A DNA stretch of 64,000 bases from Streptomyces sp. CB02058 (GTDB taxonomy: Bacteria; Actinomycetota; Actinomycetes; Streptomycetales; Streptomycetaceae). Numbering within the stretch: position 1 is the first letter of the stretch; each line of letters starts with the position of its first letter. A model generated the notes under the pieces. That model made no database searches. It saw only the letters and a list, made by a program, of their open reading frames with translations, and was not told where the DNA came from. The stretch is taken from contig NZ_LIPG01000005.1 of the NCBI RefSeq assembly GCF_001905505.1, positions 186,001 through 250,000 of the forward strand, read 5' to 3'. Of the stretch, positions 58,703 to 64,000 are shown one piece after another. The translations under genes and the position numbers were made by a program.

Positions 58703-58740
58703 CATGAAAGCCCCAGGCCAACGGCCCGGGGCTTCTTTGT
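58659..58740 (+). repeat. att-like repeat copy 1 (native tRNA 3' half plus terminator)
   Basis: From the anticodon loop TTCCCAAGCTC through CCA and the GCCCCAGGCC...GGGGC TTCTTTGTT terminator. This copy is part of the intact tRNA. It shares 61 identical bases with copy 4 (63512 on). Confidence 0.9.
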
Positions 58741-58798
58741 TTGGTCGGCTTGGATGCGTCCGGTCGGCTTCGGTGGCCTCTCCCTGGATAATCGACGT

Positions 58799-59146
58799 AT
58801 GGCATCACAGCCCAGTCTTTCCGATCTCCGCCGTGCCAGGTTCGCCCGGCGAACGCCCGCAGCGCTCTCCGAGCTTGCCGGCGCCGAGCACGGCACGGTG
58901 AGCCTGCCGCTTCACCTGGCATGGTCGGGACTGACGACGTTCGACCTCGACCAGCCACGGCTGCGAATGAGCTACTACCGCATCCTGTTGGCCGAGGGCC
59001 AGCACGACGACCTGGTCCGGTACCTCAACCGCGGCCTCCTCGTCAGCTTGTGGCCCACACTGCGCACACTGATCAGTCGTGATGTCCGTGAAGTCTGGGA
59101 ACACTCCTTCGACGAGCTCGCTCACAGCGCCCAGGCTGCTGCGTGA
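58799..59146 (+). CDS. hypothetical partner of AbiEii-like protein
   Basis: The 115-residue protein starts MASQPSLSDLRRARFARRTPAALSELAGAEHGTVSLPLHLAWSG and continues MSYYRILLAEGQHDDLVRYLNRGLLVSLWPTLRTLISRDVREVWEHSFDELAHSA. I do not recognise a family; it lacks the wHTH of AbiEi. It overlaps the next gene by 4 bp (GTGA), so it is its likely partner, and if the system is toxin-antitoxin it may be the antitoxin. A truncated relative occurs at 61382-61561. It starts about 60 bp after att copy 1. Confidence 0.75.
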   Translation: MASQPSLSDLRRARFARRTPAALSELAGAEHGTVSLPLHLAWSGLTTFDLDQPRLRMSYYRILLAEGQHDDLVRYLNRGLLVSLWPTLRTLISRDVREVWEHSFDELAHSAQAAA

Positions 59147-59814
59147 ACCTCACCGACCTGCACCGTCGCCTGCTGGCTGATGTTCTCGCCGTAGGCGGTG
59201 CCTACCCTCTGGCACTTACCGGCGGCTACGCAGTTCAGGCACACGGCCTGGTCGACCGGCTCAGCCAGGATCTCGACGTAGCGACCGAGAACCCCGATCG
59301 TATGGAGGACATTGCTGCTGCCGTGCGCGCCGGCCTGGAACAACACGGGTGGCAGGTCAGCGCTCGGGAAACAGACCCGCTCTCCGCACGCCTGATCGTC
59401 ACTGATCCCGTCAGTCACGAACAGTGCGAGGTCGACATCCTCAAGGAAGCGCTCTGGCGACCGCCCGTACACACCGAGCACGGATTGGTGCTGTCCCTCG
59501 AAGATGTCGTCAGAACAAAAGTTCGCGCACTCTTCGACCGCGGACTCGCCAGGGACCTGATCGACGTGCAGGCTGCCGCGAACCGCTGGAGCCATATCGA
59601 ACTCGAAGAGCTCGGTCGGCGCCACGCGCGCGACTCCTTCGACCTGAGCGAGCTCCAAGCGCGGTTGATGGGAGCCGACTGGATCGACGACACGGAATTC
59701 GCCGCCTACGGACTCGACGAACAAGCGATCACCGGGCTGCGCAAGTGGGCGCAGGCATGGGCCAGCGACATCGGCGAACGGCTTCAAGAGCTGGAGACTC
59801 CGCACGAAGACTGA
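59143..59814 (+). CDS. AbiEii/AbiGii-like nucleotidyltransferase
   Basis: The 223-residue protein (GTG start) has the nucleotidyltransferase core ALTGGYAVQAHGLVDRLSQDLDVAT, with the G-G signature and acidic D-x-D (residues about 25-47). Further segments are QCEVDILKEALWRPP and LSLEDVVRTKVRALFDRGLARDLIDVQAAA. This is the AbiEii toxin superfamily, which modifies RNA or proteins by nucleotide transfer. It forms a translational pair with the 115-residue gene. It may give phage resistance by suicide or stabilise the island. It lies between att copies 1 and 2. Confidence 0.85.
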   Translation: MNLTDLHRRLLADVLAVGGAYPLALTGGYAVQAHGLVDRLSQDLDVATENPDRMEDIAAAVRAGLEQHGWQVSARETDPLSARLIVTDPVSHEQCEVDILKEALWRPPVHTEHGLVLSLEDVVRTKVRALFDRGLARDLIDVQAAANRWSHIELEELGRRHARDSFDLSELQARLMGADWIDDTEFAAYGLDEQAITGLRKWAQAWASDIGERLQELETPHED

Positions 59815-59865
59815 TGGCCGCATGGAGGCCGGACGGGCTCAGCGCGGTGCACGCCAGGCCGCTGA

Positions 59866-59949
59866 TTCCCAAGCTCAGAGCGCGAGTTCGATTCTCGTCA
59901 CCCACTTCACATGAAGGCCCCAGGCCAGCGGCCGGGGGCTTCTTTGTTG
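59866..59949 (+). repeat. att-like repeat copy 2
   Basis: TTCCCAAGCTCAGAGCGCG... with CCCACTTCA in place of the CCCGCTCCA acceptor end, and the same terminator GGCCGGGGGC TTCTTTGTT. No 5' tRNA half precedes it. It separates the AbiEii-like pair from the Phd operon. Confidence 0.85.
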
Positions 59950-60040
59950 CCACAAGCCCGATCAGGTACCCCGCGCCCATTCCGCACCCGACGTGCCCGT
60001 TGGCCTCCTCCAGCCGTCGCACCCCCACCGGCATGTATGT

Positions 60041-60073
60041 CAACTATGATAGTTGCTATATGCTTCAGCATAT
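60041..60073. promoter_or_regulatory. two palindromes over the start of the Phd operon
   Basis: CAACTA-tga-TAGTTG (60041-60055) and ATATGCT-tc-AGCATAT (60058-60073) sit side by side. The second runs over the ATG at 60072. TATGAT (60045-60050) is a good -10, placing the transcript start near 60057-60060. Phd/YefM antitoxins repress their own promoters through such paired palindromes. Confidence 0.75.
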
Positions 60074-60266
60074 GGAGACGAAGACGTACACAACCATCGA
60101 CCTGCGCAAGGGGATGGGCGAGATCCTGGACCGGACCCGGATCGCCGGCGAGGCCGCCGCCATCACCCGCAAGGGAAAGACGGTCGCCTACCTGGTGCCG
60201 GCCGAGTGGTTCGAGCAGATGGCCCGCGGGCGCCAGCCACACGAGGGCCGACACGAGGCGGCCTGA
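60072..60266 (+). CDS. Phd/YefM-type antitoxin
   Basis: The 64-residue protein reads METKTYTTIDLRKGMGEILDRTRIAGEAAAITRKGKTVAYLVPAEWFEQMARGRQ, the PhD-like fold (DNA-binding N-terminus with a helix-strand ITRKGKTVAYLVP). An ATG at 60060 (MLQH...) would add four residues and fit the leaderless transcript. It heads a three-gene operon with the DUF6247-like protein and a RelE-like protein. Autoregulation is likely through the palindromes overlapping its start. Confidence 0.9.
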   Translation: METKTYTTIDLRKGMGEILDRTRIAGEAAAITRKGKTVAYLVPAEWFEQMARGRQPHEGRHEAA

Positions 60267-60294
60267 CCCGCCCCCACAGCAAGGAGCACGGACC

Positions 60295-60660
60295 ATGCCC
60301 GCCCACGCACTCAACTTCGATGGGTACGAGGGGGAACCCCTGCGGTTGCCGCCCATGCCCGAACACACGCCTCAAGCACTTCGGTTGGCGATTCAGGAAC
60401 ACACTCCGCACCTGCTCCCGGACTTTGAGGCTCACTGGAAGCGCGTCATCGGCGACGCCTTCAACATCACCCCGGTGCCGGCCTTCATGCGTCTGTGGTG
60501 GACGCAGTACGCCATCGCGCGAAATCCCGTCCTCGACGCGCACCTTCGCGACCTCGAAGCCTGCGCCGCCAAGTCCGAGGACCCCGAAGAGTCCCTCCGG
60601 CTTCTGGAGGAGTACAGCCGCCTCCGGCACGAAGCCGCTGAGAGGAAGCCCGGAGAGTGA
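60295..60660 (+). CDS. DUF6247-like hypothetical protein
   Basis: The 121-residue helical protein starts MPAHALNFDGYEGEPLRLPPMPEHTPQALRLAIQEHTPHLLPDFEAHWKRVIGDAFNITPVPAFMRLWWTQYAIARNP. I think this is the DUF6247 family, which is often between a Phd antitoxin and a RelE-like toxin in streptomycetes. No active site is seen. AAGGAG lies 8 nt before the ATG. It overlaps the next gene by 4 bp. Confidence 0.75.
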   Translation: MPAHALNFDGYEGEPLRLPPMPEHTPQALRLAIQEHTPHLLPDFEAHWKRVIGDAFNITPVPAFMRLWWTQYAIARNPVLDAHLRDLEACAAKSEDPEESLRLLEEYSRLRHEAAERKPGE

Positions 60661-60980
60661 TCGACGAACCACTCCGGCCGCCTTGGCAAATGGACTGGAC
60701 GAAGCAGGCGCAGCACGACTTCCAGAACATGCCTGCCGAAGGCAGTGACCTGATCATGAGTGCCCGTGCGGAACTGATCACCGCCGAAGACCCGTACTTC
60801 CGGGGGATCGACGCCGATGCCTCGCTCCCGCACTGGATGACCGTCCGACCGCTGGCCTCCACGAGCCCCGGTGGTCCCCACATCGTCGACCTGGCCGGCG
60901 GGCGCGGCTGGCTCATCTACACCTTCATGCGGCGCCACACCGATCCCCAGATCGTCGTCACCGAAGCCTTCTGGGCCTGA
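60657..60980 (+). CDS. RelE/ParE-like putative toxin
   Basis: The 107-residue protein (GTG start) reads MIDEPLRPPWQMDWTKQAQHDFQNMPAEG, then PHIVDLAGGRGWLIYTFMRRHTDPQIVVTEAFWA. The small size, basic RR and place after Phd suggest a RelE/ParE-like mRNA interferase or gyrase toxin, though its sequence likeness is weak. It is the third gene of the operon. A non-toxic role cannot be ruled out. Confidence 0.7.
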   Translation: MIDEPLRPPWQMDWTKQAQHDFQNMPAEGSDLIMSARAELITAEDPYFRGIDADASLPHWMTVRPLASTSPGGPHIVDLAGGRGWLIYTFMRRHTDPQIVVTEAFWA

Positions 60981-61080
60981 CGTCTGCGCCACCGGAGCGT
61001 CTACAGCACAGGTGGCTCCCGTTCCGTTTTCCGTCACCCGGTCCAGCACAGAACCTCGGACTGACGCCCCACAGTCGACG

Positions 61081-61140
61081 TGCCCCATCCTTGCCCAGCA
61101 GAGCGGACAACAGCGGTCAGATACGGCTCTCAGAGACAGG
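61081..61140 (+). repeat. attP-arm-like repeat A
   Basis: These 60 bp match 63387-63446 with four mismatches. Each copy precedes an att copy by about 65 bp. Their place, just before the tRNA-like repeat, is where the integrase-proximal arm of an excised element would lie. The integrase gene is gone. Confidence 0.7.
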
Positions 61141-61205
61141 AGCCCATCCACATACCCGCTGCAAAACCCCAGTCAGACCCCTTCTGGCATCCCAAGAACC
61201 GCTGA

Positions 61206-61290
61206 TTCCCAAGCTCGGAGCGCGAGTTCCATTCTCGTCACCCGCTCCATATGAAAGCCCCAGGCCAGCGACCGGGGGCTTCTTTGTTGG
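61206..61290 (+). repeat. att-like repeat copy 3
   Basis: TTCCCAAGCTCGGAGCGCGAGTTCCATTCTCG... with CCCGCTCCATATGAAAGCC and the same terminator. Two changes in the T-arm region make it unable to form a normal tRNA arm. Confidence 0.85.
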
Positions 61291-61381
61291 CAACTTCGCA
61301 GCTGGCGGGGCAGCCGCCGATCGGGCCCGCATCGTTCCCACTGGAGCGTGGCCTGCGGACGAAGCAGGTCGCTGCGGGCGG

Positions 61382-61561
61382 ATGAGCCTTTACCGCATCC
61401 TCCTGGCCGAGGGCCGGCACGACGACCTGATTCAGCACCTCGACCAGGACCTTCTCGTCGGCCCGTGGCCCACACCGCGCACACTGGTCGGCCGAGAGGT
61501 CCGTGAAGTCCGGGAGAGTACTTTCGACGAGCCGGGCGGCAGCGCGCGAGCCACTGCGTGA
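61382..61561 (+). pseudogene. truncated paralogue of the 115-residue AbiEii partner
   Basis: MSLYRILLAEGRHDDLIQHLDQDLLVGPWPTPRTLVGREVREVRESTFDEPGGSARATA aligns with the last 59 residues of the gene at 58799-59146. The N-terminal half is absent, replaced by sequence after att copy 3. It still ends in the GTGA overlap with the next frame. It is probably a decayed duplicate. Confidence 0.75.
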
Positions 61562-61734
61562 ACCTCACCGACCTGCATCGCCACTTACTTGCGGACGTAC
61601 TCGCCGTGGGCGACGCGTACCCCCTCGCGCTCACCGTCGGCTACGCGGTCCAGGCACACGGCCCGGTGGACCGGCTCAGTCAGGACCTCGATGTCGCGAC
61701 CGAGAACCCAGATCGCATGGAGGACGTTGCCGCG
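61558..61734 (+). pseudogene. truncated AbiEii-like paralogue
   Basis: VNLTDLHRHLLADVLAVGDAYPLALTVGYAVQAHGPVDRLSQDLDVATENPDRMEDVAA matches the first 59 residues of the gene at 59143, then homology stops where the IS fragment begins. The catalytic GG pair is VG here. With no C-terminal two-thirds it cannot be functional. Confidence 0.85.
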
Positions 61735-61737
61735 GTC

Positions 61738-61862
61738 ACGTCAATCATCAACAGCAGGCCGAGGGTGTCGCGAATCAGGTGCCGTCGCCTGCCGTTGATC
61801 TTCTCGGCGCCGTCAAGGCCCCGGGGACCGGCGCCGACGACCGTGTCGGCCTTGACCGTCCG
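61738..61862 (-). mobile_element. IS5-family transposase fragment
   Basis: The minus strand encodes TVKADTVVGAGPRGLDGAEKINGRRRHLIRDTLGLLLMIDV, the (K)xNGRKRHxxVDTLGL segment near the first catalytic Asp of IS5-group DDE transposases. Flanking catalytic parts and terminal repeats are not found in frame. It is a remnant that broke the AbiEii paralogue. Confidence 0.75.
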
Positions 61863-62062
61863 GCGAGCCGCCCCGGTCCTCCAGCCACCGGGGCACCTGC
61901 AGCGACGGCCGGATCCGCTGTCACTCGGCATCCGCCAGATTCGAGTCGTAGGCCGGACCGGTCGGGCCGGTCGGCCGCGTTCCCGAAGCGGCGAGCGAGA
62001 CAATCGCACGACACGTCGGACGAGTTGAAGTCCACGGGCACCGGCACGTACAACAAGGCCAG

Positions 62063-62117
62063 CAGGGCTCCTGGCGCACTCGAGCCTCAGCAACTCCGAA
62101 CTGCGCCAGGGGCCCTG
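62063..62117. repeat. 16-bp inverted repeat
   Basis: CAGGGCTCCTGGCGCA (62063-62078) and TGCGCCAGGGGCCCTG (62102-62117) are complementary with one mismatch over a 23-nt loop. It may be a terminator or abutted IS ends in the decayed region 61735-62383, where I see no intact gene. Confidence 0.5.
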
Positions 62118-62383
62118 TCTTCATGTACAACGATCGCGGAATCACCCGGCCTGCCAGGCGCTTTCGATCACACCGCACTCAAGATCGAAACGGCAAAGGC
62201 CTCTTGCGATCCGTTCCGGATCGGCGACCCGGTGCGAAGGGTGGATGTGGGAGCGGATCGCGGCTCCGCCATCCGGCTGAGGAGCCTGCGGCACCTGCCC
62301 GTTGACGCCGACCACCGGCGGTCGTACCGTGCGACGGACAGAGATGTGACCGTCGTTCATAAACGAGGACATGGGGTGGGCTC

Positions 62384-63133
62384 GTGGGGCAGCGCAGGGT
62401 CGTGGTGTCGGGTGGCGGCACGGGGATCGGGCGGGCGGTGGCCGAGGTCTTTGCGGCGGACGGCGACCACGTCGTCCTCATCGGGCGGCGCGAGGGGCCC
62501 CTGGAGAAAACCGCCGGAGAGCTCGACGCAGCGCACGGTGCGGGAACGGCGTCCTGGGTCGCCGCCGATCTGAGCGACCCCGGCCAGGCCCGCAGAGCCG
62601 TGGAGTTCTGCACCGCGGGCGGCGCGCAGGTCGACGTGGTCGTCGCCAACGCCGGCGGCAACGTCGCACCGGCCCACGACGGCACCCTCGAAGGCGTCGC
62701 GGACAGCTTCCGCCGCAACTTCGAGGCCAACGTGCTCACCGCCGTGCTGCTCACCGAAGGATTGCTGCCGCACCTCACCCGGCCCGGCGGCCGGATCATC
62801 CAGATGTCGTCCATCGCCGCGCTGCGCGGCCCCGGTTCGTACGGCGGCTCCAAGGCCACCATCAACACCTACACCGTCGACCTGGCGCAGAAGCTCGGCC
62901 CGCAGGGCATCACCGTGAACGCGGTCGCCCCAGGCTTCGTAGCCGACACCGAGTTCTTCGGCGACCGGGCCACGCCCGATTTCGTCGCCGCCCGGACCAA
63001 GCAGTCGCTGACGGGCCAGGCGGGCCGGCCCTCGGACATCGCCGCTGCGGTGCACTATCTGGCGTCACCTGAAGCGGCGTACATGACGGCGCAGATCGTG
63101 CATGTGAACGGGGGAGCCGCACTGGGACGGTGA
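62384..63133 (+). CDS. short-chain dehydrogenase/reductase
   Basis: The 249-residue SDR has the NAD(P) motif VSGGGTGIGRAVAEVF (T-G-x-x-x-G-I-G type as G-G-G-T-G-I-G), VVVANAGGNV (NAG), catalytic Ser in QMSSIAAL and Y-G-G-S-K (Tyr, Lys) followed by NAVAPGFVADTEFFG. It ends IVHVNGGAALGR. The GTG at 62384 is used. It is a carbonyl or hydroxy oxidoreductase, close to 3-oxoacyl-ACP reductase types; the substrate is unknown. It is intact within an otherwise decayed segment before att copy 4. Confidence 0.9.
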   Translation: MGQRRVVVSGGGTGIGRAVAEVFAADGDHVVLIGRREGPLEKTAGELDAAHGAGTASWVAADLSDPGQARRAVEFCTAGGAQVDVVVANAGGNVAPAHDGTLEGVADSFRRNFEANVLTAVLLTEGLLPHLTRPGGRIIQMSSIAALRGPGSYGGSKATINTYTVDLAQKLGPQGITVNAVAPGFVADTEFFGDRATPDFVAARTKQSLTGQAGRPSDIAAAVHYLASPEAAYMTAQIVHVNGGAALGR

Positions 63134-63142
63134 CGGTCCGCT

Positions 63143-63343
63143 ATGGGTGCGCAGGTCACCGGGCAAGCGGCGACAGCGGCGGAGCTCCTCAAGGGCGCCA
63201 GACTGCACGGGCACAAGTACGCCATCGACGCCACGGTCGCCGAGGTCGCGCTCCGCCAGCCGAAACCCGTCGCCCTGCTGACCTCCGACAGCGACGACAT
63301 GGCCAAGCTCTGCGGCAGCCAGGTTCGCATCATCCCTCTCTGA
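63143..63343 (+). pseudogene. PIN-domain C-terminal remnant
   Basis: The 66 codons MGAQVTGQAATAAELLKGARLHGHKYAIDATVAEVALRQPKPVALLTSDSDDMAKLCGSQVRIIPL look like the last half of a PIN ribonuclease: helix with AIDATVA, then VALLTSDSDDMAKLCG with the acidic cluster. The N-terminal Asp strand is absent. It is probably a toxin remnant; a short orphan gene is less likely. Confidence 0.7.
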
Positions 63344-63386
63344 CCAGCCGGCCCGCTCGGAGCACGCGTCGCGCTGCCGGCTCTCG

Positions 63387-63446
63387 TGCCCCATCCGTGC
63401 CCAGCGGAGCGGACAACAGCGGTCAGATATGGCTCTCAGAGACCGG
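63387..63446 (+). repeat. attP-arm-like repeat B
   Basis: A 56/60 match to 61081-61140, again about 65 bp before an att copy (copy 4). Confidence 0.7.
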
Positions 63447-63511
63447 AAGCCGCCCCCTGGCCGATCCGAAATCGCAGGTCAGGTCCCCTGCGACAATCCA
63501 GGAACCATTGG

Positions 63512-63594
63512 TTCCCAAGCTCAGAGCGCGAGTTCGATTCTCGTCACCCGCTCCACATGAAAGCCCCAGGCCGGAGGCCCGGGGCTTTCTTTTC
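63512..63594 (+). repeat. att-like repeat copy 4 (right end of island)
   Basis: TTCCCAAGCTCAGAGCGCG... through CCACATGAAAGCCCCAGGCC is identical to the native tRNA 3' half for 61 bases, then a slightly different terminator GGAGGCCCGGGGCTTTCTTTTC. It is the outermost copy and so the likely right end of the array. Confidence 0.88.
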
Positions 63595-63774
63595 GGCCCG
63601 GAGCGAGTCCGGATGTCGCCGGCGGGCGGCGGGAGAAGCTCCCCCTCGGTTGCTGTCCGGCGTGCGCTCACCAAGCTGTAGGACCTGGGCAGCAGGGAAC
63701 GAACCCTACTGGCCGAGTAGGCCGTCGTGGCGCAGCAGTGACGGCGGCCAAGGGCTGGAGGTGCCGCCGGGGAG
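63595..63774. other. intergenic region after island
   Basis: Between att copy 4 and the desaturase, about 180 bp. No open frame with coding features or clear hairpin is seen. Together with copy 4 and repeat B, the gene-free stretch runs from 63344. Confidence 0.35.
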
Positions 63775-64000
63775 TCAGGCGGCGATGAGGTCCTGCTCAC
63801 GGTCCGGCGTTCCGGCCTTGGGCTGCTTGTTCGGCAGTGCGAGCCGGAAGACCTTGTGCCACGCGGAGAACACCTGCTTGGGCAGCGGGCCGGTGACGTA
63901 CTCCAGCTCGTACTTCTCGAACAGTGCGCGCACCTTCACCGCGACCTCGGCGTACCGGTTGCTCGGCAGGTCCGGGAACAGGTGGTGCTCGATCTGGTGC
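63775..64000 (-). CDS. fatty acid desaturase, C-terminal part
   Basis: The last 75 codons read HQIEHHLFPDLPSNRYAEVAVKVRALFEKYELEYVTGPLPKQVFSAWHKVFRLALPNKQPKAGTPDREQDLIAA. The H-x-x-E-H-H box, here Q-I-E-H-H, is the third histidine cluster of front-end membrane desaturases, and LFPxxPxxR is typical. The start and the other two His boxes lie beyond the window. It would insert double bonds in acyl chains with di-iron chemistry. Confidence 0.93.
   Translation of the reverse strand, partial: HQIEHHLFPDLPSNRYAEVAVKVRALFEKYELEYVTGPLPKQVFSAWHKVFRLALPNKQPKAGTPDREQDLIAA

Noticed and set aside
61680..62093. Long minus-strand open frame with arginine-rich start
   Set aside because: Only a central segment matches a transposase; the rest is out of frame with any known protein, so it is a fragment.
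62384..63133. SDR gene as part of a biosynthetic cluster
   Set aside because: No polyketide, peptide or terpene genes are adjacent; it sits alone in the mobile segment.
58703..63511. Integrase or excisionase gene in the tRNA island
   Set aside because: I looked for a tyrosine recombinase R-H-R-Y pattern in all frames and saw none; only attachment-like repeats remain.
59866..63594. Att-like copies 2-4 as extra tRNA genes
   Set aside because: They lack the 5' acceptor and D-arm; only the 3' half and terminator are present, so they cannot fold as tRNA.

Overview
The window is chromosomal DNA from a Streptomyces or close relative. The base composition is very GC-rich, codons end mostly in G or C, and many starts are GTG or TTG. 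Streptomyces-type families are present: HspR/HAIR heat-shock control, a DasR-type chitinase promoter, GntR, PucR, LuxR and STPK regulators, and small conserved actinobacterial proteins such as DUF5063, DUF3151 and DUF2617. An exact ParB-binding site (parS) is also present, which suggests the chromosome core rather than an arm. The gene content fits the conserved core near oriC; this synteny is from memory and was not checked by alignment.

Layout. 1-4.5 kb: DUF5063, recR, ybaB, a SLATT-type membrane protein, a conserved hypothetical and a GntR regulator. 4.5-12.2 kb: a class III aminotransferase, a DJ-1/PfpI plus MarR pair under a palindromic operator, a membrane Ser/Thr kinase, a PucR-like regulator and a second DNA sliding clamp. 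12.2-18.5 kb: a GH19 chitinase with DasR boxes, an unusual membrane-anchored PstS-like protein, purA and a lipid-kinase-like protein. 18.5-22.3 kb: a GbsR/MarR regulator divergent from an ABC-2 exporter, with an operator over a leaderless promoter. 22.2-28.5 kb: a minus-strand run kynA-kynU-hydrolase-histidine kinase-response regulator-P450, which covers tryptophan to anthranilate. 28.6-42 kb: DUF3151, two MFS exporters, a PatB-type lyase, fbaA, parS, pyrE, an aldose epimerase, a spermidine-synthase-like membrane protein, small conserved proteins and an aminotransferase.

42-53.4 kb is the heat-shock region: clpB and the dnaK-grpE-dnaJ-hspR operon, each with an exact CTTGAGT-N7-ACTCAAG HAIR box, so HspR (last gene of the dnaK operon) should repress both. 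Between them lies a compact accessory locus. It has a secreted protein with six Asp-Ile-Gly-Trp repeats, a small partner gene overlapping it by 4 bp, and two tandem paralogous LuxR-type regulators with an inverted repeat in the divergent promoter. I know of no described system matching it, and it is the best candidate for something new here.

53.4-58.4 kb: a sugar transferase, a large iron-sulfur oxidoreductase, a Yip1-like membrane protein, a phosphoribosyltransferase and dcd. 58.6-63.6 kb: tRNA-Gly(CCC) followed by three more copies of its 3' half plus terminator. These bound a tandem array of small accessory segments: an AbiEii-like nucleotidyltransferase pair, a Phd/DUF6247/RelE-like operon, a decayed second AbiEii-like pair, an IS5-type fragment, an SDR gene and a PIN-domain remnant. 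No integrase remains. The right edge holds the C-terminal end of a fatty-acid desaturase.

All calls come from reading the sequence and recalling families; no alignment, HMM or folding program was run.
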